The notes below the pieces were generated by a model. The model had not been told where the DNA came from. It saw only the letters and a program-made list of their open reading frames with translations, and searched no databases. DNA of 7,128 nucleotides from Methylovirgula sp. GTDB taxonomy: Bacteria; Pseudomonadota; Alphaproteobacteria; Rhizobiales; Beijerinckiaceae. The translations under genes and the position numbers were made by a program. How positions within the stretch are numbered: the first letter of the stretch is position 1; the number at the start of each line of letters is the position of its first letter. The DNA lies in assembly GCA_025356505.1 (NCBI GenBank), contig JANXSV010000355.1, positions 1-7,128 on the forward strand, in the 5' to 3' direction. This document shows positions 1-6,472 of the stretch, in pieces.

Positions 1-310
1 CCGGCAGGAGCCTTTTGCGGCGCACCGGAAATGCGCGTGGCGGACTTCATCCCGCGCCGCATCCAATAGGCGTCAAAAATTTCATCGAATTTCTGCCAAT
101 CGGATTGGCCGAAACGCGCGACGCGTTGACAGTCATTTCCGGGCCCTCGGGGCTGCGGCCCGCAAGCCTGCGCGCGGCCCTTCGCACCCTTTTATGCAGT
201 CGCCAGTCAGATTGGCAAAAATTCGATGAAATTTTTGACGCCTATTGGATGCGGCGTGGGATGAAGTCCGCCACGCGCATTTCCGGTGCGCCGCAAAAGG
301 CTCCTGCCGG
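1..310. repeat. Imperfect inverted repeat (foldback) at left end
   Basis: Bases 1-109 are the reverse complement of 202-310, with a spacer of about 92 bases. Positions 1-101 pair with 210-310 with two mismatches (54 with 257, 93 with 218). Similarity fades over 102-109. The right arm reads as normal coxE coding sequence (…SRQSDWQKFDEIFD…). The left arm read on the + strand gives no recognisable protein. The fold sits at a short palindrome, GCCAATC-G-GATTGGC (95-109). This is what a snap-back chimera at a contig end looks like; a real genomic hairpin cutting coxE is possible but less likely. Confidence 0.9.
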
Positions 311-1187
311 GTTGCAAACCGCAGGGAGCGGAGCCCGCGGCCTCGGCGATAGCCAGAACGCAGATCATGTCCAGCGCGGTGAAGGCGAGGCGCTTGAGCA
401 AGGCCAATCGAAGCGCGAAGGTGCGTCGCGCGCGGAGCTGCTAGCGACAACCGATTTTCGTCATTTGACCCAGCCCGAAGACCTTGCCGCTGCCCATGAG
501 ATTGCCGCGCGTCTCGCCAAAAGCATGCGTGCACGCTTGACCAGGCGGATGCGTGCGCGCCGCTCCGGCCAGCGGCTGGACTTGCGCCGCACGATCCACA
601 AAAGCATCGCGCATGGCGGAACGCCGCTCGAACTGGTGCATCGCCAGCGCAAGGACAAACCGTTGCGACTGGTGGTTCTGCTCGATGCATCGGGATCGAT
701 GAGCCTCTATTCGGCGGTGTTTCTGCGCTTTATGCACGGTGTATTGGACAGTTTCCGCGAGGCGGAAGCCTTTGTCTTTCACACGCGCCTCATCCATATT
801 TCCCCGGCACTGCGCGAGCGCGACGCTCAACGCGCCGTTGAGCGCATGTCTCTACTGGCGCAGGGTGTTGGCGGCGGCACGCGGATCGGCGATAGTTTGG
901 CCACGTTCAATCGTTGGCATGCCAAACGCGTAATTCATTCGCGAACCTGCGTGATGATCGTTTCAGATGGTTATGACACCGGCCCTGCCGCTGAACTGGG
1001 CGTACAGATGGCTGCTTTGCGGCGGCGCTGCCGCAGGATTGCTTGGCTTAATCCGATGATCGGTTGGCAGGATTACAGCCCCGCTGCCGCCGGCATGCAG
1101 GCCGCGCTGCCGCATATTGACCTTTTCGCTCCCGCCCATAATCTGGAGAGCCTGAAGGCGCTAGAACCCTATTTAGCGAGGATCTAG
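102..1187 (+). CDS. coxE: CoxE-like VWA-domain protein, 5' partial
   Basis: This is a von Willebrand factor A protein of the CoxE family. In Oligotropha-type CO dehydrogenase clusters CoxE acts with the AAA+ ATPase CoxD in maturing the Mo/Cu active site of the enzyme in the cytoplasm. The N-terminal part shows the family's helical region (ALRTLLCSRQSDWQKFDEIFDAYW, split: ALRTLLCSRQ then SDWQKFDEIF), followed by a low-complexity linker. The VWA domain has a complete metal-ion-dependent adhesion site: DASGSM at 684-701, the Thr of GGGTRIG at 879-881, and the Asp of VSDGYD at 966-968. The frame stays open to base 15, but 1-101 is an inverted artefact arm, so sequence is trusted only from about GLAETRDAL (102 on). 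The true start is missing. The stop lies 2 bases before coxF, indicating one operon. A role with another molybdenum hydroxylase is possible. Confidence 0.85.
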   Translation, partial: GLAETRDALTVISGPSGLRPASLRAALRTLLCSRQSDWQKFDEIFDAYWMRRGMKSATRISGAPQKAPAGLQTAGSGARGLGDSQNADHVQRGEGEALEQGQSKREGASRAELLATTDFRHLTQPEDLAAAHEIAARLAKSMRARLTRRMRARRSGQRLDLRRTIHKSIAHGGTPLELVHRQRKDKPLRLVVLLDASGSMSLYSAVFLRFMHGVLDSFREAEAFVFHTRLIHISPALRERDAQRAVERMSLLAQGVGGGTRIGDSLATFNRWHAKRVIHSRTCVMIVSDGYDTGPAAELGVQMAALRRRCRRIAWLNPMIGWQDYSPAAAGMQAALPHIDLFAPAHNLESLKALEPYLARI

Positions 1188-1189
1188 CC

Positions 1190-2008
1190 GTGCAAAACCC
1201 TATCGACGTTCTTGATCTGGTGAATGAAACCAAGGCGCGGGGTGAGCCTTTCGCTCTAGCCACCGTTGTGCGTACTGTCTCGGTAACGGCGGCAAAAGCC
1301 GGGGCCAAGGCGGTGATCCTTGCCGATGGCAGCATTTCAGTTGGCTGGATTGGCGGCGGCTGCGCGCGCAGCGCGGTTTTGAAAGCCGCCCGCGAAGCAT
1401 TGGCAGATGGCCAGCCTCGCCTCGTCAGCATTCAGCCCGATGACCTGTTGCAGGAGCACCAGCTTAACGCCGGAGAGCTGCGCGACGGCGTGCTTTACGC
1501 CAAAAATATGTGTCCGAGCCAGGGGACGATGGATATATTCGTTGAGCCAGTGCTGCCGCGGCCGCATTTGATCATATGCGGCGCATCTCCGGTGGCGGTG
1601 GCCTTGGCCGATCTTGCCGCTCGTATGGGCTTTTTCATCATAGTCTCGGCGCCTCAGTCTGATCACGGCACGTTTGGCGCGGTTGACAGATTCGTTGACG
1701 GCTTTCAGATGCCGGAGGATGGCTCACAGCGCGATTATATCGTCATTGCCACACAGGGGCGCGGCGATAGCGCAGCGTTAAAAGCGCTCGCTCACGCGCC
1801 TGCAAAATATTTTGCGTTTGTCGGGTCCCGCAAAAAGGCCGCGGCTCTTAAGCAGGACATGCTCAGCGCCGGTATTGAACCATCGCTGCTCGAAAAAATT
1901 AAAGCGCCCGCCGGCAAAGACCTTGGCGCAATCACGCCGGATGAGATTGCGCTTTCAATTGTAGCCGAGATGGTGGAAATTCGCCGCTCAGGCCAAAGAC
2001 AGGTTTAA
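1190..2008 (+). CDS. coxF: XdhC/CoxI-family Mo-hydroxylase maturation protein (CoxF-like)
   Basis: This 272-residue protein belongs to the XdhC/CoxI family, which handles the molybdenum cofactor for xanthine-dehydrogenase-type enzymes and helps complete the active site; in CO dehydrogenase clusters the member after coxE is CoxF. The N-terminal XdhC/CoxI domain carries the motif GWIGGGCA with Cys58, the family's conserved cysteine. From about residue 125 a Rossmann-like C-terminal domain begins (HLIICGASPVAVALADLA), and the protein ends with the family motif APAGKDLGAITPDEIALSI. The length is normal. The start is GTG at 1190, chosen because a GAGGA Shine-Dalgarno (1178-1182) lies 7 bases upstream, inside the end of coxE, and because it leaves 2 bases between the genes. 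Assignment as CoxF rather than CoxI rests on gene order. Confidence 0.88.
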   Translation: MQNPIDVLDLVNETKARGEPFALATVVRTVSVTAAKAGAKAVILADGSISVGWIGGGCARSAVLKAAREALADGQPRLVSIQPDDLLQEHQLNAGELRDGVLYAKNMCPSQGTMDIFVEPVLPRPHLIICGASPVAVALADLAARMGFFIIVSAPQSDHGTFGAVDRFVDGFQMPEDGSQRDYIVIATQGRGDSAALKALAHAPAKYFAFVGSRKKAAALKQDMLSAGIEPSLLEKIKAPAGKDLGAITPDEIALSIVAEMVEIRRSGQRQV

Positions 2009-2021
2009 CAGAGGAAACACC

Positions 2022-2651
2022 ATGGACATGAACGGCTCACAGCGCATCGAGGCCTCGCGCGAGAAGGTTTATGCGGCGCTAAATGATGTGGAAGTGTTGC
2101 GCCAGTGCATTCCGGGTTGCGACAGCATCGAGAAACTCTCCGACACGGAAATGAACGCCAAGGTCACCCTGCGCATTGGGCCGGTAAAGGCCAGCTTTAC
2201 CGGCAAGGTCAATTTGTCGGACTTTGACCCGCCGAACGGTTACACCATTTCAGGCGAAGGCTCAGGCGGCATGGCCGGTTTTGCCAAAGGCGGGGCAAAG
2301 GTCGCTCTTGTGGCGGATGGCGATGCCACAGTGCTGAATTACACCGTTAATGCTGAAATCGGCGGCAAGATCGCCCAGCTTGGCAGCCGCCTCATTGATG
2401 GCACGGCCAAGAAACTTGCAGGAGACTTTTTCGAAAAATTCAGTGAAATCGTTGGCCCGGCGCCCGTTGCCGAAACCACCGAAGGCGAGCCTGCGAAAAA
2501 GGGCTGGTTCAGCAAAATCCTCGGTACAGGCGGCAGTGCTGCCGTGTTTTTGGTGTTGAGCGCGCACGCATGCTGCTTGAACGGCCATCAGCATGAGGCG
2601 GACGACGCCTTCCGGTTCCCGATCTGCTCGTCGGGCAGCCATATTATCTAA
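2022..2651 (+). CDS. coxG: CoxG-like SRPBCC carbon monoxide dehydrogenase accessory protein
   Basis: This 209-residue protein is a CoxG-family (SRPBCC/START-like) protein. In Oligotropha CoxG is needed to bind CO dehydrogenase to the inner face of the cytoplasmic membrane. Diagnostic stretches are NDVEVLRQCIPGCDSIEKL (residues about 21-39), the strand segment KASFTGKVNLSDFDPPNGYT, GGMAGFAKGGAKV, and GGKIAQLGSRLIDGTAKKLA. The domain ends near residue 145. A charged linker, KKGWFSKILG, and a short hydrophobic run, SAAVFLVLSA, follow. The run is shorter than a standard membrane helix. The last 35 or so residues (HACCLNGHQHEADD…) look unlike a CoxG tail and overlap several small dyads, so a frameshift or inserted sequence is possible. 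A strong AGAGGA Shine-Dalgarno (2010-2015) sits 6 bases before the ATG, and only 13 bases separate it from coxF. Confidence 0.88.
   Translation: MDMNGSQRIEASREKVYAALNDVEVLRQCIPGCDSIEKLSDTEMNAKVTLRIGPVKASFTGKVNLSDFDPPNGYTISGEGSGGMAGFAKGGAKVALVADGDATVLNYTVNAEIGGKIAQLGSRLIDGTAKKLAGDFFEKFSEIVGPAPVAETTEGEPAKKGWFSKILGTGGSAAVFLVLSAHACCLNGHQHEADDAFRFPICSSGSHII
2531..2551 (+). terminator. Terminator-like hairpin plus T-run within the coxG 3' region
   Basis: CGGCAG (2531-2536) and CTGCCG (2539-2544) are perfect inverted repeats around TG, giving about a 5-bp stem with a 4-base loop. TGTTTTT follows immediately (2545-2551). The arrangement looks like an intrinsic terminator, but the stem is short and it lies inside the reading frame about 100 bases before the stop. 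It is meaningful mainly if the annotated coxG tail is not genuine. Confidence 0.25.
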
Positions 2652-2721
2652 GGGCCCATCAAGGGGCAGGGGATTACACCTCGGCCCCGCCTAGGACGTA
2701 GCTGTGCTAAACGTGCGCGGT
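2652..2721. other. Convergent intergenic gap between coxG and matR
   Basis: This is a 70-base gap between the 3' ends of the convergent coxG and GntR genes. The only dyad I see is GGGGC (2662-2666) with GCCCC (2683-2687) around a 16-base loop. It has no T-run on either side, so I do not call it a terminator. No reading frame or repeat is evident. Confidence 0.4.
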
Positions 2722-3384
2722 TCACTCTGCCGCGTGCAAGGTCGCCATGCTGGCGAGCAGATCGCTAAATCGCTCGCCCTGTACGGTAACGTGATTGCGC
2801 AGGCTGGTTGCTGCGCTTTCGGCGTCGCCCGTTTCAATCGCCGTAATGATCGCTTTATGCTCGGCGAGCGATACCGCCATACGGTTTCGCACCCGCAGTT
2901 GTAAGCGGCGATAGGGTTGAAGCATCCGCTGTAAACGCCCGGCTTCATTCGCAAGAAACACGTTGCCCGCCGCCGCATAGATCGCGGCATGGAAGCCTTC
3001 GTTGGCGTAATAATACGCGTCAGTGTCGTCGCCCGCCGCAGCCTCAGCGCAAGCCTTGTAGCCTGTAAGAATGGCGGTACGGGTGGCAGGCGTGAGTCTG
3101 CGCGCTGCGAGCCGTCCGCACATGGCCTCCAGTTCCGCCATCACCTCGAACATTTCAATCACTTGAGCTGGCGCTATGATCGCGACTACAGCGCCGCGAT
3201 GCGGACGGATATCAATCAGCCCGGTTTGCGACAGCGAGCGTAATGCCTCGCGGATCGGTGTGCGCGAAACGTTGAAGCGGTGTGCCAGCGCCAGTTCATC
3301 AAGCCGCTCGCCAGGCAAAAACCGCCCGGACGCGATGTCATCCTCGATAAGATCTCGTAACTGGGTGGCACGGGTCTGGGCCAT
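2722..3384 (-). CDS. matR: GntR-family (FCD) transcriptional regulator, MatR-like
   Basis: This is a 220-residue DNA-binding regulator of the FadR/VanR-type GntR subfamily. Residues 8-69 form the winged helix-turn-helix; LDELALAHRFNVSRTPIREA is the HTH core, and LIDIRPHRGAVV is the wing. The remainder is an all-helical FCD ligand-binding domain with the expected signatures NEGFHAAIYAAAGN and SLAEHKAIITAIETGDAESA plus RNHV. The first metal-ligand position of the usual DxxxH motif is Asn here. The frame is open further upstream, but the ATG at 3384 is preferred: AGGAG lies 7 bases before it, and homology begins there (MAQTRATQLRDLIEDDI). It is divergent from a TRAP/malonyl-CoA decarboxylase operon, the arrangement of rhizobial matR, so malonate or malonyl-CoA responsive control of that operon is inferred. 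Confidence 0.85.
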   Translation of the reverse strand: MAQTRATQLRDLIEDDIASGRFLPGERLDELALAHRFNVSRTPIREALRSLSQTGLIDIRPHRGAVVAIIAPAQVIEMFEVMAELEAMCGRLAARRLTPATRTAILTGYKACAEAAAGDDTDAYYYANEGFHAAIYAAAGNVFLANEAGRLQRMLQPYRRLQLRVRNRMAVSLAEHKAIITAIETGDAESAATSLRNHVTVQGERFSDLLASMATLHAAE

Positions 3385-3401
3385 GAAAGGCTCCTGATTG
3401 A

Positions 3402-3431
3402 ATAATACAAATAGGCCGCGATTGTATGCAA
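3402..3431 (-). promoter_or_regulatory. Candidate matR promoter
   Basis: On the - strand TTGCAT (3431-3426) and TATTAT (3407-3402) are spaced 18 bases, fitting a sigma-70-type -35/-10 pair. Transcription would start about 10 bases before the Shine-Dalgarno/ATG of the regulator. The pair overlaps the ATTGTATGCAAT dyad, which would allow autoregulation. Called by pattern only. Confidence 0.35.
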
Positions 3432-3453
3432 TATGGTTGACAAAGAATACAAT
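3421..3453. promoter_or_regulatory. Putative GntR operator sites
   Basis: ATTGTATGCAAT (3421-3432) is a 12-base palindrome with 10 of 12 positions symmetric. The half-site ATTGTAT (3421-3427) also faces ATACAAT (3447-3453) across 19 bases, and a third copy, ATACAA, lies at 3405-3410. TTGTAT/ATACAA half-sites fit FadR/VanR-type GntR operators, and as I recall the rhizobial MatR operator also contains TTGTA/TACA halves. Position between the divergent genes supports binding by the adjacent regulator. Confidence 0.5.
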
Positions 3454-3465
3454 CTTAGTCAACTT
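3437..3465 (+). promoter_or_regulatory. Candidate promoter of the matPQMA operon
   Basis: TTGACA (3437-3442) is a consensus -35 hexamer. At 16-17 bases downstream only weak -10 candidates exist (TCAACT or CAACTT, 3459-3465). The spacer contains the ATACAAT half-site (3447-3453), and GTTGAC/GTCAAC (3436-3441, 3458-3463) form a further dyad, so a repressor bound here would cover the promoter. Downstream, GGGAGAG (3498-3504) serves as Shine-Dalgarno for the ATG at 3509. Confidence 0.4.
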
Positions 3466-3508
3466 CTAAAAAACGGCTGGGAACGTCTGGCATCTCTGGG
3501 AGAGAAAC

Positions 3509-4534
3509 ATGTTGAATCGTCGTATCGTATTGGGCGGAGCTCTGTCCGCAGTTGCATTTCTGGGAACAACAGCGGCCCGCGCCGCAACCACGCTAAAAAT
3601 CTCGCATCAGTTTCCTGGCGGCACACTTGAGGAAGGCGACTTTCGCGATCGTCTGTGCCGCAAATTTGCTGCCGAGCTTGCCAAGCGCACCAGCGGTGCA
3701 ATTGGCGCGGAAGTCTATCCAAACGCTTCGCTTGTCAAGACCAACGCCCAGTTCAGCACCCTGCGCAAGGGCGCGCTGGACATGACGCTTTATCCATTGG
3801 CCTATGCCGGCGGCGAAGTGCCGGAAGTCAACATCACGCTGATGCCGTGCATGGTCAATTCCTATGCCGAGGCGGCAGCCTGGAAGAATGCTGAAATCGG
3901 CAAAGAGCTGGTCAAACTTCTCGCGGACAAGGGCGTCATCATCGTTTCCTGGATCTGGCAGGCAGGCGGGCTCGCCAGCCGCGGAACCAAGGTGGTCACC
4001 CCTGAGGAGGCCAAGGGCATGAAGGTGCGTGGCGGCTCACGCGAAATGGACCTGATGTTCAAGGCGGCAGGTGCCGCTGTGGTTTCCCTGCCGTCCAACG
4101 AAGCCTATGCGGCCATGCAAACCGGCGCGGTTGACGCCGTTGTGACATCGTCAACCAGCCTGATTTCGTTCCATATGGACGAACTCAGCAAAAACTTCAC
4201 CGGTGGCGGCGGCAAGTCCTACTGGTTCATGTTCGAGCCGCTCATGATGTCAAAAATCATCTTCGACGCGCTGCCAAAAGATCAGCAAGATGCGATCATG
4301 GCTGTGGGCTCGGATTTGGAAGCCTTCGCTTACGAGGCGGCCAAGGCGGATGATAAGTCCGTTGTTGATATCTACAAAGCCAAAGGCAGTGAAATCCATC
4401 CTTTCGATGATGCGATCCTGGCCCAGTGGAAAGAAATCGCCAAAGCCAGCGCTTGGAAAGACTACGCTGAAAAGTCCGAGTCCAACGCCAAATTCATGAA
4501 GTTGGCTGAGGCAGTGGCCGGAACCGTAAAATGA
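3509..4534 (+). CDS. matP: TRAP transporter periplasmic solute-binding protein (DctP family, MatP-like)
   Basis: This 341-residue DctP-type protein captures the substrate in the periplasm and delivers it to the membrane pair encoded next; context points to malonate or a similar short dicarboxylate. Residues 1-26 form a signal peptide: NRRIVLGG, a hydrophobic core, and AARA before the likely cleavage. The paired arginines resemble a Tat motif, but a Sec route is not excluded. The mature part begins TTLKISHQFPGG, typical of DctP. The conserved carboxylate-binding arginine is R174 in GMKVRGG (codon 4028-4030), followed by the expected LPSNEAYAAMQTGAVDAVVT segment. Length is normal and the protein is complete. 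The stop overlaps the next start as ATGA, so translation is likely coupled. The ligand is inferred from malonyl-CoA decarboxylase downstream, not from the binding-site sequence. Confidence 0.88.
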   Translation: MLNRRIVLGGALSAVAFLGTTAARAATTLKISHQFPGGTLEEGDFRDRLCRKFAAELAKRTSGAIGAEVYPNASLVKTNAQFSTLRKGALDMTLYPLAYAGGEVPEVNITLMPCMVNSYAEAAAWKNAEIGKELVKLLADKGVIIVSWIWQAGGLASRGTKVVTPEEAKGMKVRGGSREMDLMFKAAGAAVVSLPSNEAYAAMQTGAVDAVVTSSTSLISFHMDELSKNFTGGGGKSYWFMFEPLMMSKIIFDALPKDQQDAIMAVGSDLEAFAYEAAKADDKSVVDIYKAKGSEIHPFDDAILAQWKEIAKASAWKDYAEKSESNAKFMKLAEAVAGTVK

Positions 4535-5094
4535 AAATGCCGCAAGAGATCGACTTTGCGCCGGGACACTCAGCCCCGGTGCTACGTTCGGCCCCGGAGC
4601 GGGCGATTGCAATCGTCAACAGCATCGCCATGGCCTTTTCGACCATTGCACTGCTGGCCGCGGCCATTATTCTTACGGAAAGTGTATTCGTGCGCTATTT
4701 TCTCAAGCGCACAACTGATTGGCAGGATGAATACAGCGTGATGTTACTGGTGGCTGCCACCTTTTTGTCCGCCTCCTATGTTCAATCCTTGCGCGGCCAT
4801 ATCGGCATCGAGGCGCTGGACGGCGTCTTGCCGGAGCGTATCAATCAGGCCCGCAAGCGCATCGTCGATGTGGTCAGCGTGGTTTTTTGTGCGTTTTTCA
4901 CCTGGAAATCCTGGACATTGAGCCATGAGGCCTGGACGGACGGGCAAACCACATCCTCGACAATCGCCTCTCCGCTATGGATTCCCTATGGCACAATGGC
5001 CCTTGGCATGAGCCTGCTCACTTTGCAGATTCTACTTCAAGTCACACACAGATCGGCCACACGCAGATCGGCCAAAAGCAGGTCGCAATCATGA
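4531..5094 (+). CDS. matQ: TRAP transporter small membrane subunit (DctQ family, MatQ-like)
   Basis: This 187-residue four-helix membrane protein is the small TRAP subunit, which pairs with DctM and docks the loaded binding protein. Predicted helices lie near residues 28-53, 66-86, 110-130 and 145-170. The DctQ signature runs from DEYSVMLLVAATFLSAS to LRGHIGIE (residues 66-94), including the conserved Gly-His after helix 2. The start at 4531 overlaps the matP stop (ATGA); a second ATG at 4537 is an alternative, and no strong Shine-Dalgarno distinguishes them. The stop overlaps the ATG of the large subunit in the same way. The basic cytoplasmic tail contains a small tandem repeat, HRSAT-RRSAK, from a 15-base duplication. 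Confidence 0.85.
   Translation: MKMPQEIDFAPGHSAPVLRSAPERAIAIVNSIAMAFSTIALLAAAIILTESVFVRYFLKRTTDWQDEYSVMLLVAATFLSASYVQSLRGHIGIEALDGVLPERINQARKRIVDVVSVVFCAFFTWKSWTLSHEAWTDGQTTSSTIASPLWIPYGTMALGMSLLTLQILLQVTHRSATRRSAKSRSQS
5049..5074 (+). repeat. Short direct repeat in the matQ 3' end
   Basis: CAGATCGGCCA occurs at 5049-5059 and again at 5064-5074, with a period of 15 bases. It keeps the frame and encodes a duplicated five-residue unit in the DctQ tail. It is probably a local slippage duplication in a weakly constrained region. Confidence 0.7.
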
Positions 5095-6443
5095 GCGTTT
5101 TAGTCATAGGTCTGCTCTACGGCGGTGCCACATTGGTGGCGATGTTTTCCGGCCTGCCAATTGCTTTTGCGCTTGGCTCGGTGGCCGTGATTTTCATGTA
5201 TTTCTTCATGCCGCACGCCTCGCTCGATACGGTCACGCAGAATGTCTATGAAGAAATGGCGTCGATAACGCTGCTTTCCATTCCGCTGTTCATCCTCAAG
5301 GGTGCCGCCATTGGAAAGAGCCGCGCCGGTGCCGACCTCTATTCGGTGTTTCATGCTTTCATGCACAAGGTGCCGGGCGGCTTGGGCATAGCCAATGTTT
5401 TCGCCTGTGCGATTTTCGCGGCAATGGCCGGCTCATCTCCTGCCACCTGTTCGGCTATCGGCTCAGCCGGCATTCCGGAAATGCGCCGCCGGGGCTATTC
5501 CGGGGGCTTCGCTGCTGGCATTATCGCAGCGGGCGGAACCTTGGGCATCCTGCTCCCGCCTTCGATCACCATGATCCTCTATGCCGTGGCCTCGGAGCAA
5601 TCGCTCGGGCGGCTTTTCCTCGCCGGTATCTTTCCGGGCCTATTGCTTGTGAGTTTATTTGCCGTCTATGCGGTGGTGCAGTTCCAGCGCGAGCGTTCAA
5701 CAGCGCTCAAATTATATGAGGCCAGCGGCACCCAATCCGAATTGCTGACCCAACATTCCTACACTTGGGCGCAAAAGGCCTCGCTGTTGCCGCGCGTTTT
5801 GCCTTTTGTGCTGTTGCTCACCGGTGTCATGGTCGCGCTGTACGGCGGCTATGCCACGCCATCTGAGACCGCAGGTCTGGGCGGGCTGCTGGCGCTAGCG
5901 CTGGTTGCGGCCATCTACGGCGCGTGGCGGCTGACTGATTTCAAGCCCATCCTCTATTCGACAATCCGCGAATCCACCATGCTGATGCTCATCATCGGCA
6001 TGTCTCTGCTCTATTCCTATGTCATGAGCTACCTGCATATTTCGCAATCGGCGGCGCAATCGATCGTGGCGCTTGGCCTGTCGAAATGGGTGCTTCTCGC
6101 AGTGATATTGCTGATGGTGGTCGTGCTGGGCTTTTTCCTTCCGCCTGTGTCGATCATCCTGATGACAGCGCCCATTCTGCTGCCGCCGTTGAAGGCAGCC
6201 GGATTTGACCTGATCTGGTTCGGCATTGTCATGACCATTGTTATGGAAATGGGGCTGATCCATCCGCCTGTAGGACTTAATATTTTCGTTATCCGCAACA
6301 TCGCGCCGGACATCCCGCTGCGTGACGTCATCTTCGGAGTGTTGCCTTTTGTCGGCTTGATGCTGCTGGCCATAATTGTGCTCTGCTTTATACCGCAGAT
6401 TGCAACTTGGCTTCCCGTCGCCGTCATGGGGGCCGGACGTTAA
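5091..6443 (+). CDS. matM: TRAP transporter large membrane subunit (DctM family, MatM-like)
   Basis: This 450-residue polytopic protein is the transport channel of the TRAP system, moving the substrate into the cytoplasm with a sodium or proton gradient. About eleven or twelve hydrophobic helices are visible. Diagnostic motifs include SIPLFILKGAAIGKS, the first re-entrant region AGSSPATCSAIGSAGIPEM (about 5425-5485) followed by RRRGYSGGFAAGIIAAGGTL, GILLPPSITMILYA, and the second half's GFFLPPVSIILMTAPILLP and HPPVGLNIFVIRNIAP. The reading frame is open back to 4977, but the ATG at 5091 is chosen because it starts the conserved MSVLVIGLLYGGATLVAMFSGLP segment and forms an ATGA overlap with the small subunit's stop. 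Length is normal. It is followed by a 29-base gap and the decarboxylase gene. Confidence 0.9.
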   Translation: MSVLVIGLLYGGATLVAMFSGLPIAFALGSVAVIFMYFFMPHASLDTVTQNVYEEMASITLLSIPLFILKGAAIGKSRAGADLYSVFHAFMHKVPGGLGIANVFACAIFAAMAGSSPATCSAIGSAGIPEMRRRGYSGGFAAGIIAAGGTLGILLPPSITMILYAVASEQSLGRLFLAGIFPGLLLVSLFAVYAVVQFQRERSTALKLYEASGTQSELLTQHSYTWAQKASLLPRVLPFVLLLTGVMVALYGGYATPSETAGLGGLLALALVAAIYGAWRLTDFKPILYSTIRESTMLMLIIGMSLLYSYVMSYLHISQSAAQSIVALGLSKWVLLAVILLMVVVLGFFLPPVSIILMTAPILLPPLKAAGFDLIWFGIVMTIVMEMGLIHPPVGLNIFVIRNIAPDIPLRDVIFGVLPFVGLMLLAIIVLCFIPQIATWLPVAVMGAGR

Positions 6444-6472
6444 TCCGCTCGCGATTGCAAGAGGTCAGAACT

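Noticed and set aside
133..690. 185-residue open frame on the - strand
   Set aside because: It is antisense to the well-supported coxE, passes through the inverted arm, and has an Arg/Ala/His-rich composition typical of a shadow frame in GC-rich DNA.
2262..2642. 126-residue - strand frame opposite the coxG 3' half
   Set aside because: It lies mostly opposite conserved CoxG sequence and has no recognisable domain; only the first 30 or so residues cover the odd coxG tail, which is not enough to call a gene.
2662..2687. GGGGC/GCCCC dyad as a bidirectional terminator between coxG and matR
   Set aside because: A 5-bp stem with a 16-base loop and no T-run on either strand is too weak to call.
3385..3462. 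26-residue N-terminal extension of the GntR regulator
   Set aside because: It would run through the operator/promoter region and has no ribosome site; the ATG at 3384 has AGGAG at a proper distance and starts the conserved domain.
4977..5090. Upstream extension of the matM frame to 4977
   Set aside because: This region encodes the last helix and tail of MatQ in another frame; DctM homology begins at the ATG at 5091, which forms an ATGA overlap.
6029..6427. 132-residue - strand frame opposite matM
   Set aside because: It is the reverse complement of conserved DctM helices, with no upstream ribosome site or recognisable family.
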